Assembly: GCA_034120015.1 (NCBI GenBank)
Contig: JAXEIF010000003.1
Span: forward strand, 1 to 53,773
Direction of reading: 5' to 3'
DNA from: CALXOJ01 sp034120015
GTDB taxonomy: Bacteria > Spirochaetota > Spirochaetia > JAFGXN01
DNA: 53,773 bases
Both the position numbers and the translations under genes were made by a program. The notes beneath the pieces are model-generated. The model saw nothing but the letters and a program-made list of their open reading frames with translations, ran no database searches and had not been told where the DNA came from. Shown here piece after piece: positions 1 to 8,553 of this stretch (position 1 is its first letter; every line of letters begins with the position of its first letter).

Positions 1-152
1 TCGCTGGCTTTTTCCAACAGTTCGGAAAAAGTCTTTCCGAAACTGATATCGGCAATTGACTTTCCGTTTTCCGTATAATGATTTTCTTTTCCGAGATGTC
101 GAAACGAAACACTGTTGTCAAAGGCACTTCCCAATCCGGCAATCGAATTCAT
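1..152 (-). CDS. fliE: Flagellar hook-basal body protein FliE (partial, N-terminus)
   Basis: The first 50 codons are present; the gene runs off the left edge. It begins with MNSIAGLGSAF and continues to FGKTFSELLEKAS, the FG..L..A pattern seen near the start of FliE proteins. A GGGAGG ribosome binding site lies about 6 nt before the ATG (complement of 150-152). FliE joins the MS ring (FliF) to the proximal rod. It follows flgB and flgC in the same direction with a 15-nt gap, the usual spirochaete order flgB-flgC-fliE-fliF. The call rests on position as much as on the short sequence. Confidence 0.82.
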   Translation of the reverse strand, partial: MNSIAGLGSAFDNSVSFRHLGKENHYTENGKSIADISFGKTFSELLEKAS

Positions 153-167
153 CTTTTTCCTCCCTTT

Positions 168-623
168 TTATTTGATATCCAGCGCCTTTGTAAACATCGA
201 TTTGGCACCGTTAATCAGAGACACGTTGGCTTCGTAGGCCCGTGAAGCCGAAATCATGTCCACCATTTCCTGAACCACATTGACGTTCGGATATTCGACA
301 TAACCGGTTTTCGGTCCCGTTTTGTATGCATCCGGATGAAACGGATCATAAACCAACCGCGTTTGGGTATCGGTGTCTTTTTCAATCTCGACGACCTCAA
401 CACCTTTTCCCAAGCCGTTATCCAGAGATTTCGGCAGAAAAGGCGAATTCCAGTAAGCGCCTTCGTTCTTGGCTTTCAGAATAACGCGGCTACGGCGGAA
501 CGGACCGCCGTCGGCGGTTCGTGTTGTATCGGCATTGGCAATGTTATCGGAAATGACATCCAGACGCATCCGCTGGGCGGTCAGACCGCTTCCGGCCGTT
601 CCTAAAGTCGTAAAAATACCCAT
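168..623 (-). CDS. flgC: Flagellar basal-body rod protein FlgC
   Basis: 151 residues, normal for FlgC. The N-terminus has the axial-protein pattern (GLTAQRMRLDVISDNIANADT, residues 14-34) shared by rod and hook proteins. The C-terminus has NVNVVQEMVDMISASRAYEANV, the conserved coiled-coil end. FlgC builds the proximal rod of the periplasmic flagellum with FlgB and FliE. The start is an ATG with AGGAGG upstream, 12 nt after the flgB stop. It sits in the flgB-flgC-fliE operon. Confidence 0.97.
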   Translation of the reverse strand: MGIFTTLGTAGSGLTAQRMRLDVISDNIANADTTRTADGGPFRRSRVILKAKNEGAYWNSPFLPKSLDNGLGKGVEVVEIEKDTDTQTRLVYDPFHPDAYKTGPKTGYVEYPNVNVVQEMVDMISASRAYEANVSLINGAKSMFTKALDIK

Positions 624-635
624 CTCTCACTCCTC

Positions 636-1064
636 CTATCGCGATGTCAGTGCCGTACGGATATTGTTGAACATAGCCGCCACGGAATGGGTCATCATTT
701 CGTAACGCAGCTGATTGTTCAGCGCCGACATACCTTCTTCTTCCAAATTGACGTTATTGCCGTTGTTATCGGCCTGAGACAGATAATCGAGCGACCGAAT
801 CGGTTTCAGTGTCGAATACGGTTCGGGATCTCTGAACGCAAACTTGCACTCTTTATTTTTATCGAAATCGAGAGTGTATTTTCCTTCCCGTTCCAAATCC
901 AGACGGCGTTTCAATTCTTTTTCGAAATTGACCTCCGACCGTTTAAAATTGGGCGTTTCGGAATTGGCCATATTATTGGCAATAGCATTATGACGCAGCA
1001 CGGCCGTATCCATCAGCCGATGCATAATGTCCAAATTGCGTCCGAATCCGTTTTCAACAAACAT
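636..1064 (-). CDS. flgB: Flagellar basal-body rod protein FlgB
   Basis: 142 residues, normal for FlgB. The N-terminal segment NAIANNMANSETPNFKR (about residues 27-43) is the diagnostic FlgB/axial-protein motif, and the C-terminus resembles the FlgC coiled coil. It is a proximal rod subunit of the flagellum. The ribosome binding site is GAGGAGA, 6-7 nt before the ATG. The gene begins 55 nt after hslU with no visible terminator between them, so read-through from hslVU is likely. Confidence 0.96.
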   Translation of the reverse strand: MFVENGFGRNLDIMHRLMDTAVLRHNAIANNMANSETPNFKRSEVNFEKELKRRLDLEREGKYTLDFDKNKECKFAFRDPEPYSTLKPIRSLDYLSQADNNGNNVNLEEEGMSALNNQLRYEMMTHSVAAMFNNIRTALTSR

Positions 1065-1119
1065 TTTCTGTCTCCTCTTCTCTTTTTATCGGAAAAAAGC
1101 AGGCATCCCTGAACAAAAT

Positions 1120-2469
1120 TTACAAAATATAAGCCGATAAATCCTGAGATTCACACAAAGCACTCAGTTTTTCGTCGACCAGCTTTTCCGTGACCCTAAA
1201 TTCCCGACCCGAATACGATTCCGCTTCAAACGACAGATCTTCCAAAAGCCGTTCCATGATCGTGTAGAGGCGGCGGGCTCCGATATCCTCCGTGTTGCGG
1301 TTCACCTGTGCGGCGATTTGCGACAGCCGGCGAAGAGCGGCTTCCTCGAAGTGCAGCGCCACGCCTTCGGTTTCCATCAGTGCCGTGTATTGGCGGACGA
1401 GAGCGTTTTGAGGCTCGGTTAAGATGCGGTAAAAATCATCCGGAGTCAGCGAATGCAGCTCGACACGGACCGGCAGACGTCCCTGTAACTCCGGCATCAG
1501 GTCCGACGGTTTGCTCATGTGAAAGGCTCCCGCCGCAATAAACAGAATATGGGATGTGTCGATCATTCCGTATTTTGTATTCACTTTGGATCCCTCGATA
1601 ATCGGCAGCATATCCCGCTGCACACCTTCACGGGACACTTCTCCCGAAGAGTGACGGGATGCAGTCGCCAGTTTATCGATTTCGTCGATGAAAATAATTC
1701 CGAGCTGTTCGACCCGCTCCTTTGCCAGTTTGACGGCACTGTCGTTTTCGACCAGTTTTTCGGTTTCTTCTTTCAAAAGAATTTCGCGCGCTTCGCAAAT
1801 CGGCAGCTTCCGATCCGTTTTGCGGTGGCCGGAAAAAATATCACCGAGGATATCCGAAATGCGGCCGTCATCCCCGCCCTCCGGCATTCCCGGAATCGCA
1901 AACATACCGGCCACACCGGCGGGCGCTTTATCGGCAACCCGAATACGGACGGAAGTTTGCTCGAAGTCTCCGTTGCGCAGCTTCCGCCGGAAACGCTCGC
2001 GCGCCTCTTTATCGGCTTCGGTCGGAGCCGGAGAATCGGGACGGACATTCAGCAGCAGATCGAGAATCCTCTCTTCCGTGTTGGCCGCGGCCGCTTCGCG
2101 GTTGTTTTCGGCCATTTCACTTTTGACCATCTGCAACCCGACATTGAACAAATCCCTCACCATCGATTCGACATCCCGGCCGACATAACCGACTTCCGTA
2201 TATTTTGTCGCTTCCACTTTTAAAAAAGGCGCGGAAACCAGCTTGGCAAGCCGTCTGGCAATTTCGGTTTTTCCGACACCGGTCGGTCCGATCATCAGAA
2301 TATTTTTCGGTATCACCTCTTCCGCCATTTCGGGTGACAGTTTCTGCCGGCGCATCCGGTTTCTCAATGCGACCGCCACCGCCCGTTTGGCTTCGCTTTG
2401 TCCGATAACATACTGATCAAGTGCGGCCGCTATTCGTGACGGCGTCAGCATTTCCCATTCACCGCTCAT
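1120..2469 (-). CDS. hslU: ATP-dependent protease ATPase subunit HslU
   Basis: 449 residues from the chosen ATG (complement of 2467-2469). An in-frame extension to 2562 exists but lies inside hslV. The chosen ATG forms a 4-nt ATGA overlap with the hslV stop and has GGAGGTG just upstream. Walker A is GPTGVGKT (residues 61-68) and Walker B is IIFIDEIDK near residue 257. The C-terminus ends LSAYIL; HslU proteins use their extreme C-terminus to dock into HslV. The AAA+ ring unfolds substrates and feeds them to HslV. Confidence 0.97.
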   Translation of the reverse strand: MSGEWEMLTPSRIAAALDQYVIGQSEAKRAVAVALRNRMRRQKLSPEMAEEVIPKNILMIGPTGVGKTEIARRLAKLVSAPFLKVEATKYTEVGYVGRDVESMVRDLFNVGLQMVKSEMAENNREAAAANTEERILDLLLNVRPDSPAPTEADKEARERFRRKLRNGDFEQTSVRIRVADKAPAGVAGMFAIPGMPEGGDDGRISDILGDIFSGHRKTDRKLPICEAREILLKEETEKLVENDSAVKLAKERVEQLGIIFIDEIDKLATASRHSSGEVSREGVQRDMLPIIEGSKVNTKYGMIDTSHILFIAAGAFHMSKPSDLMPELQGRLPVRVELHSLTPDDFYRILTEPQNALVRQYTALMETEGVALHFEEAALRRLSQIAAQVNRNTEDIGARRLYTIMERLLEDLSFEAESYSGREFRVTEKLVDEKLSALCESQDLSAYIL

Positions 2470-2999
2470 TCCAACACCTCCAGAGTCAGATGCTGATTCG
2501 TATAAATACATATCCGGCCGGCAATGGCCAGCGCTTTTTGGGCAATCTCGGAAGCGTTCCAATCGGACGCATCCGTATATGCCAACGCGGCGGCATAAGC
2601 GTAGGTTCCCCCCGAACCGATCGCCGCAATGCCTTCTTCGGGATCGACAACATCACCGTTTCCGGAAATCAGCAGAATTTTGTTTTTATCGGCCACAAGA
2701 AGCATGGCTTCGAGTTTGACCAGCGACCGGTCGGTCCGCCACTCTTTGGCCAGTTCGACAGCTGCGCGTGTAATATCGCCGCCGACACCTTTCAAATGAT
2801 TCTCGAAGCGGTCCGAAAGGGTAAAAGCATCGGCTGTAGCTCCGGCAAAACCGACCATAACCTTTCCGTCGTAAATTTTACGCACTTTACGGGCATTGCC
2901 CTTCATAACCGTATTTCCCAACGTGACCTGACCGTCGGCAGCCATCGCAACCTGATTGCCCCGTTTGACGGCGATAACGGTTGTTCCGTGAAACTCCAT
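2466..2999 (-). CDS. hslV: ATP-dependent protease peptidase subunit HslV
   Basis: 177 residues, usual for HslV. The segment HGTTVIAVKRG at residues 4-14 contains the N-terminal catalytic threonine exposed by processing, and GSGGTYAYAAA near residue 127 is conserved in HslV. It forms the proteasome-like double hexamer capped by HslU. AGGAGG precedes the ATG. The 4-nt overlap with hslU implies translational coupling. Confidence 0.97.
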   Translation of the reverse strand: MEFHGTTVIAVKRGNQVAMAADGQVTLGNTVMKGNARKVRKIYDGKVMVGFAGATADAFTLSDRFENHLKGVGGDITRAAVELAKEWRTDRSLVKLEAMLLVADKNKILLISGNGDVVDPEEGIAAIGSGGTYAYAAALAYTDASDWNASEIAQKALAIAGRICIYTNQHLTLEVLE

Positions 3000-3001
3000 T
3001 T

Positions 3002-3928
3002 TTATTTTCCTCCTTTTTTTCCGGCACTTCCCGCATGAGGATGTGCCGCCGAATAAACATCTTTCAGCCGATCGATGCCGACGTGCGTGTAAATCTGCGT
3101 TGTCGAAAGCGAACTGTGCCCGAGCATCTCCTGTACCAGACGAATATCGGCGCCCCGATTCAGTAAATGCGTCGCAAACGAATGACGGAACGCATGAGCA
3201 CTGCCCGATTTATTAATCGTTCCGTTTTGCAGCAGCCGTTCTTTGATAATCAAATCGGCGCCCCTTGCCGTCAGCCGTCCGCCCCGTCTGTTAATAAACA
3301 GCGCTTCGTTTTCTTCCCAACCGTGCGCCCTGACAAACGCTGTCCGGTACGCTGCATACGCCGCATACGCCTGCCGGCACAATTCTCCGACGCAGACAAG
3401 CCGCTCTTTATTGCCCTTTCCGACAAGAGAGATTGTTTCCGTATGCACGGAAAAATCGCTTCGGTTTAATGCCACCGCCTCGCTGATACGGCATCCCGTC
3501 GAATACAAAAACTCAAACAGGAACCGGTCGCGGGCCGACGCAAAATCGGTGGCTTCTATTTCCAGAATGGCATTCATTTCTTCTTCGAAGAAAAATCGCG
3601 GCAGCTTCCGGGGTGCTTTAAAGTTTTTGACAGCGGCGAACGGATTGACAGTCGTCTGCCCCGTTTCCATCAGAAAACGGTAAAAACCCTTCACCGCGGA
3701 CAGCAGTCTGTTTACCGTTCCCGGCGACAGGGTGCGGACTTCCGGTGCCATCAAAAAACCGCGGGCATCGACCGCCGGGAGCGTTTCGAGCGGCAGCCGG
3801 TTTCGATCGCAGTATGCATGCAGCTTTTCCAGATCGCGTCGGTAGCCGATAACGGTTCCCTCGGAGGCTCCGTGCAGCAGGCGCAACGAATCGAGATACG
3901 ATTCTATACTACTCGCGCTCACCGGCAT
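3002..3928 (-). CDS. xerC: Tyrosine recombinase XerC
   Basis: About 308 residues. N-terminal SAM-like core-binding domain, then catalytic domain with HAFRHSFATHLL, LGHSSLSTTQIYTHV (nucleophile Tyr) and a C-terminal VYSAAHPHA. The last segment matches the VYxxAHPRA ending of XerC rather than XerD. XerC acts with XerD at dif to resolve chromosome dimers. The start is uncertain: ATG at 3928 is only 2 nt from GAGGA, while GTG at 3922 has 8 nt spacing; both lie inside the 3' end of topA. The upstream ATG at 3967 has no ribosome binding site. Confidence 0.9.
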   Translation of the reverse strand: MPVSASSIESYLDSLRLLHGASEGTVIGYRRDLEKLHAYCDRNRLPLETLPAVDARGFLMAPEVRTLSPGTVNRLLSAVKGFYRFLMETGQTTVNPFAAVKNFKAPRKLPRFFFEEEMNAILEIEATDFASARDRFLFEFLYSTGCRISEAVALNRSDFSVHTETISLVGKGNKERLVCVGELCRQAYAAYAAYRTAFVRAHGWEENEALFINRRGGRLTARGADLIIKERLLQNGTINKSGSAHAFRHSFATHLLNRGADIRLVQEMLGHSSLSTTQIYTHVGIDRLKDVYSAAHPHAGSAGKKGGK

Positions 3929-6056
3929 CATCCTCATTTTCGTAATGCAGGAAATCGCAGTTGTCATTTATACAGGCACGGTAAATTCCGTGCGTTTTGT
4001 CACTTTTCTCGACCAAAAACTGACCGCATTTCGGACATTTCTGCTCCGTCGGTTTAAAATAAGAAATAAAATCGCACTGCGGATAATTGGTACATCCGTA
4101 AAACTCGCGGCCGCGGCCGTTTGCCTTTTTGCGGGCCACAATCTTACCGCCGCATCCTTCCCTCGGACAATCAGCCAAAGGAATACTCTGCGTATTGCGG
4201 CATTCGGGGAAACCGGAACAGGCAAGAAAAAAGCCGAATTTTCCCAATTTTTTGACCATCGGTCTCCCGCATTTTTCACAGACTCTGTCGGTAGGCTCTT
4301 CCAGGACCCCTTTCACCGACTCGAGCGTAGACTGAACCTGTCCGACTTTCTCATGAAACGGTTTATAAAAATCGCCGATCATCCGGTGCCAGTCCAGCGA
4401 TCCCTCTTCGACGGCATCCAGCCGGTCTTCCATTTTGGCAGTAAAATCGACATTGATGGTTTCCGGAAACTGTTCCGTCAGCAAATCGGAAATAATTTCT
4501 CCCAATACCGTCGGCTGCAGCTGTTTGTTTTTTCGGACCACATAATAACGATCCAGAAGTACCGAAATAATCGGAGCGTATGTCGACGGGCGACCGATTC
4601 CCTTTTCTTCCAGCATTTTAACGATGGATGCATCCGTATACCGGGAAGGTCCCTGAGTAAAATGCTGATCTTTTTTCCATTCGACGAAGGGAAGAACTTC
4701 TTCCAATTTTAAATCGGGAATTCGCTGTGCATCATCCTCTTCTTTACTCTTGAGAAGTCTGCAAACGGCCAAAAAACCTTTCTCACTGACCGACGAACTG
4801 TGACAGCGGAATTCAGCATCGCCGCTTTTTATAGTGTACGATGTCAGTCGGGTCTCCGCATTGGTCATCTGACAGGAGACAAACCGTTCCCAAATGAGAG
4901 TGTAAAGCTTGAGCTGATCGCGATTCAGATATTCTTTTACCTTTTCGGGTTCGTAAGAGATGTAAGTCGGCCGAATCGCTTCGTGAGCATCCTGTGCTTT
5001 CTGAGAAGCGGCATAAATGCGCGGCTCTTCCGGCAGAGACTGAGAATAATGAGCCTCAATATATTTTCGAACGTCATCGAGAGCCACATCGGAAATGCGG
5101 GTCGAATCGGTACGCATATAGGTAATCAAACCGACACGGCTTGATCCCATATTAATTCCTTCATAAAGCTGCTGGGCAATCTGCATGGTTTTGCGGGAAG
5201 TAAATCCGAGCCGGTTGGCTGCTGCCTGCTGCAGCGTCGAGGTTGTAAACGGCGGTTTCGGCTTCTGCTGTTTCTTGCGGATTTCCTTATCGGTGACGGT
5301 CATCGAACCGGTCGGAATCTGCGTAATAACCGATTCGACATCTTTTTTTGACCCTGCCTCAAACTTTCGGTCCTGCCACTTAACCAGAGAAGCCTTAAAA
5401 GGAACTTTTCCTTTATTCAGTAACGCATCGAGTGTCCAGTATTCCTCGGGAATAAAGTTATTGACCTCCCGCTCTCTTTCGCAAATCAGACGCAATGCAA
5501 CCGACTGTACGCGACCGGCCGAAAGCCCGTTCTTCACTTTTGCCCACAAAATCGGCGAAAGATTGTAACCGACCAGACGGTCGAGAACCCGACGGCCTTT
5601 CTGGGCGCACACCTTATTTTCTTCGACCTCACGCGGATGACGGACCGCTTCACGAATCGCATCGGGTGTAATTTCATTAAAAACAATCCGTTTAATGGTT
5701 TTCCCGGGAAGTTTTTTCAAAATGGCGTTACGGATATGAAAGGCAATTGCCTCCCCTTCGCGGTCGTTATCGCTTGCAAGCAGGACTTCGTCGGCACGCG
5801 CCGCCAGCGAAAGCAGTTCCTTCAATTTGGGTCCCTTTCCCCGAACGGTAATATACTGCGGTTCAAAATCGTGCTCGACATCAATCGCCAGACGGGATTT
5901 CGGCAGATCAACCAGGTGCCCCATAGATGCTTCCACCTTATATCCGCTCCCCAAATATTTTTCAATAGTCAGTGCCTTGGCGGGAGACTCTACAATAATC
6001 AGAGTTGTCTTTTTCTTTTCCTTTGTTTTTTCGCTCGTTTCCATATACTTCTTCAT
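3909..6056 (-). CDS. topA: DNA topoisomerase I (type IA)
   Basis: 715 residues. The Toprim domain is near the start (LIIVESPAKA at 19-28, SDNDREGEA at 95-103). The active-site tyrosine is in GLITYMRTDS (about Tyr313). The C-terminal 110 residues carry three four-Cys zinc ribbons (CEKCG..CSGFPEC, CPREGCG..CTNYPQC, CPKCG..CINDNC). It relaxes negative supercoils. The first 95 nt overlap the 3' end of dprA; ATG at 6056 (GAGG 2 nt away) or 6044 could be the start. An acidic tail GEDDAGERE-like end follows the last ribbon. Confidence 0.97.
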   Translation of the reverse strand: MKKYMETSEKTKEKKKTTLIIVESPAKALTIEKYLGSGYKVEASMGHLVDLPKSRLAIDVEHDFEPQYITVRGKGPKLKELLSLAARADEVLLASDNDREGEAIAFHIRNAILKKLPGKTIKRIVFNEITPDAIREAVRHPREVEENKVCAQKGRRVLDRLVGYNLSPILWAKVKNGLSAGRVQSVALRLICEREREVNNFIPEEYWTLDALLNKGKVPFKASLVKWQDRKFEAGSKKDVESVITQIPTGSMTVTDKEIRKKQQKPKPPFTTSTLQQAAANRLGFTSRKTMQIAQQLYEGINMGSSRVGLITYMRTDSTRISDVALDDVRKYIEAHYSQSLPEEPRIYAASQKAQDAHEAIRPTYISYEPEKVKEYLNRDQLKLYTLIWERFVSCQMTNAETRLTSYTIKSGDAEFRCHSSSVSEKGFLAVCRLLKSKEEDDAQRIPDLKLEEVLPFVEWKKDQHFTQGPSRYTDASIVKMLEEKGIGRPSTYAPIISVLLDRYYVVRKNKQLQPTVLGEIISDLLTEQFPETINVDFTAKMEDRLDAVEEGSLDWHRMIGDFYKPFHEKVGQVQSTLESVKGVLEEPTDRVCEKCGRPMVKKLGKFGFFLACSGFPECRNTQSIPLADCPREGCGGKIVARKKANGRGREFYGCTNYPQCDFISYFKPTEQKCPKCGQFLVEKSDKTHGIYRACINDNCDFLHYENEDDAGERE

Positions 6057-6858
6057 ACCTCTGCAGCCAGCTGTCTATATCCGTGGGATTTTCCCACACC
6101 GGAGCTCCCTGATCCGCCAACCGGATGGTGCCCGATCCGTACACATCCTCCAATCCCGCCGCCAATACGACAACATCACGTCCCTGTTCCAGTGCCCGGT
6201 CGGCGGTTATAAGCGCTCCCGATTTTTCGGGAGCCTGAACAATAATCGTCAGCGGTGCCAGACCGCTGATAATCCGATTCCGTTGCGGGAAACGGTAACG
6301 GCGGATTTCGGTACCCGGCGGAAATTCCGATAAAATCAGACCGCCGTTTTCCAGTATCCGTTGCGCCAGCCGCCGGTTTCCGACCGGATAAACCGAATCA
6401 ATTCCGCTGCCGAGCACCGCCACCGTCTGACCGCCGCCTGCAAGCGCTCCGGTATGTGCCGTTGCATCGATGCCTTTGGCCAGCCCCGAAATCACGCACA
6501 CACCCGCACCGGAAAGATACCGGCATAACTCAAAGCAGGCCCGATGCGCTTTACCGGTCGCCAGCCGGGTACCGACCACCGCCACCGGAATCTGATTCAA
6601 ATATCCCACACCGCGGCCGAAAAGCAGAAACGGCGGGTCATAGATTTCCTTTAAAAGCGGCGGATAGCGTTCGTCGTCGACAGCCACCGCAAATCCGTTC
6701 AAACCGGACAGCCACCGCAAATCATCTTCGGCGGCCTTCAATGCGTCGGCCGCCGCGACCGCCTTGACCCGCAACCGTCTGCCGATGATTTCCGAAACAG
6801 CTGCGGGGCTTAACCGCGAAAATGCCGTTTCGTTTCCTTCGTAAGCGGATGCCAGCAA
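5962..6858 (-). CDS. dprA: DNA processing protein DprA (Smf)
   Basis: 298 residues counted from a TTG at 6858. The Rossmann fold is clear: VAVVGTR, ISGLAKGIDATAHTGAL, VLGSGIDSVYP, LSEFPPGT, FPQRNRIISGL. DprA loads RecA on incoming single-stranded DNA. Homology-like sequence continues upstream of the TTG (SLIRLAVHRLEFLKGKEKR) with no ATG or GTG. An AGGAGG at 6935-6940 sits 4 nt from an in-frame CTG at 6930, so the true start may be that CTG. The last 31 residues are read from the 5' end of topA in another frame, and no C-terminal winged helix is present. Confidence 0.93.
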   Translation of the reverse strand: MLASAYEGNETAFSRLSPAAVSEIIGRRLRVKAVAAADALKAAEDDLRWLSGLNGFAVAVDDERYPPLLKEIYDPPFLLFGRGVGYLNQIPVAVVGTRLATGKAHRACFELCRYLSGAGVCVISGLAKGIDATAHTGALAGGGQTVAVLGSGIDSVYPVGNRRLAQRILENGGLILSEFPPGTEIRRYRFPQRNRIISGLAPLTIIVQAPEKSGALITADRALEQGRDVVVLAAGLEDVYGSGTIRLADQGAPVWENPTDIDSWLQRYEEVYGNERKNKGKEKDNSDYCRVSRQGTDY

Positions 6859-6938
6859 CCGCTTTTCCTTCCCCTTTAAAAATTCCAGCCTGTGAACCGC
6901 CAGCCGGATCAGCGATACTTCCGTATACAGACGACCTC

Positions 6939-7658
6939 CTAGCCGTCTGCTTCGAGAATCTCCTTATTGCGGACGGCGCTCTCTGCGGTTTTTTTATCCG
7001 CATGCTTTATAATATAGTTATATTGTTCGAACGCTTTCGCGTTTTCCCCCTTCTCAATATAAATTCGGGCTGCCATGTAGCGGGCACCGAAATGATCGGG
7101 TTCGGCCGCAACGGTTTTCAACGCATACTGCAGTCCTGCATCGGAATCGCCCAATTCGAAATAATAAATCACACCCAGTCCGTAGTAAGCGTTCGCGTAA
7201 GTCGAGCTCAACTCCAAAGCCCGGTTATAATAATAAATTGCCTTCTCGAACAGAAGCGCCTTCTGACTTTCTACTGCAGACTGCTTTGCCTGTCCGGCGG
7301 CCGCCACACCGGCGTAATAATAAAATTGAGGATATGAAGTCAGCCCCTGCATAACGGAAAAACCCGCTTCGAAATGTTTCAGCGCCTCTTCGAAACGACC
7401 GAGTCCGACACAGGCATAACCGGCAGCAATTTCCCGAAAAGCCAACGTATTATTCTTTTCGTCTGCACCGGTTTCCGCTTTCGCTTTTTCGATTTGCTTT
7501 TCCGTATCGGCCAGAAAAGCCTGTTTTTCACTCTCCGACAGGGAAATAATTTCGTAAGGATTCAACGCCGTACGGAGCGCTTTTTCTTCTTCACTCCGGC
7601 ATCCTCCCGCAATCAAACCCGCTATAAGAATAATGGCAAAAAAAGATAATTTTTTCAT
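6939..7658 (-). CDS. Tetratricopeptide-repeat lipoprotein
   Basis: 239 residues. Signal peptide with lipobox (LIAGGC, Cys near residue 20). The rest is helical with TPR pattern: FREIAAGYACVGLGRFEEAL, YYNRALELSSTYANAYYGLG and YALKTVAAEPDHFGARYMAA. It should be a periplasm-facing lipoprotein used for protein contacts; the partner is unknown. GAGGGGG precedes the ATG, which lies 2 nt after the xerD stop. Its stop (TAG) is part of the AGGAGG of dprA, so it is co-transcribed with both. Confidence 0.85.
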   Translation of the reverse strand: MKKLSFFAIILIAGLIAGGCRSEEEKALRTALNPYEIISLSESEKQAFLADTEKQIEKAKAETGADEKNNTLAFREIAAGYACVGLGRFEEALKHFEAGFSVMQGLTSYPQFYYYAGVAAAGQAKQSAVESQKALLFEKAIYYYNRALELSSTYANAYYGLGVIYYFELGDSDAGLQYALKTVAAEPDHFGARYMAARIYIEKGENAKAFEQYNYIIKHADKKTAESAVRNKEILEADG

Positions 7659-7660
7659 TT

Positions 7661-8545
7661 TTACCCCCTCGGATGAAATTTTTTATGCTGTCTGATCAAA
7701 TCCCGACCGGCAACATGAGTATAAATCTGGGTTGTCGTAATATCGGCATGGCCCAGAAGTTCCTGCACGCTTCGCAAATCGGCTCCGTTTTGCAGCAAAT
7801 GCGTTGCAAACGAATGGCGAAACGTATGGATTTTCGTCGTCAGGCCGCTTAATGCGGCATATTTCCGCAACGCTTCCCAAGCCTGGTGGCGGGTCAGCGG
7901 CTCTCCTTTCGCATTCAAAAAAAAGCGCCCCGAATCGGTGCGGAAGCCCAAAAGACGGGGTCTGATCTCCGTCAGATAACGGTGCGCCGCCCGTACCGCC
8001 CGTTCGCCGACCGGAATCCACCGCCTGCGGCCACCTTTCCCCGAAACCAGAATTACCGCCTCACGAAAACGGAAATTTTCGATTTCCGTTCCGACAGCTT
8101 CCGAAACCCGTAATCCGCACGAATAAATCAGTTCGAAAAGCGCATAATCGCGTATTCCGGCATCCGTATCGGTCGGAATCACCGATAAAAAGCGATCAAC
8201 CTCGTCTTTACTTAATACGGACGGCAGAGCGCGTCCCCTGCCCCCGATTTTCACCAGTTCCGTCGGATCGTCCTGCCGCAATCCTTCCTTAACCAAATAG
8301 CCCATATACGACCGCAAAACGGTCAGAGCTTTCTCGGCGGATCGCAATCCGATACCGCCGCCTTCTTCTCCCCGGCGATACATTAAATAATCCGAAATAC
8401 TGTTCCGGTCAACTGTTATCGGATCAACTCCCTTCTCACGGCAATAAATATCGAAGCATTTCCATTCGGACAGATATGTCACGGCAGCAGCCGGAGATAA
8501 CCGCCGCTCAATTCGCAAATAAGCTTCGAATGCCGCCGATTCCAT
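7661..8545 (-). CDS. xerD: Tyrosine recombinase XerD
   Basis: 294 residues. N-terminal core-binding domain (residues 1-90), catalytic domain with CGLRVSEA, HTFRHSFATHLLQ and LGHADITTTQIYTHV, ending HKKFHPRG. That ending is XerD-like and unlike the VYxxAHP ending of the XerC gene at 3 kb. The two should form the XerCD pair acting at dif under FtsK control. TAGGAG lies 5 nt before the ATG and overlaps the ftsZ stop. Confidence 0.92.
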   Translation of the reverse strand: MESAAFEAYLRIERRLSPAAAVTYLSEWKCFDIYCREKGVDPITVDRNSISDYLMYRRGEEGGGIGLRSAEKALTVLRSYMGYLVKEGLRQDDPTELVKIGGRGRALPSVLSKDEVDRFLSVIPTDTDAGIRDYALFELIYSCGLRVSEAVGTEIENFRFREAVILVSGKGGRRRWIPVGERAVRAAHRYLTEIRPRLLGFRTDSGRFFLNAKGEPLTRHQAWEALRKYAALSGLTTKIHTFRHSFATHLLQNGADLRSVQELLGHADITTTQIYTHVAGRDLIRQHKKFHPRG

Positions 8546-8553
8546 ACAGACTC

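Noticed and set aside
2421..3038. 205-codon plus-strand frame over hslV
   Set aside because: Antisense of a certain hslV gene; no recognisable domain.
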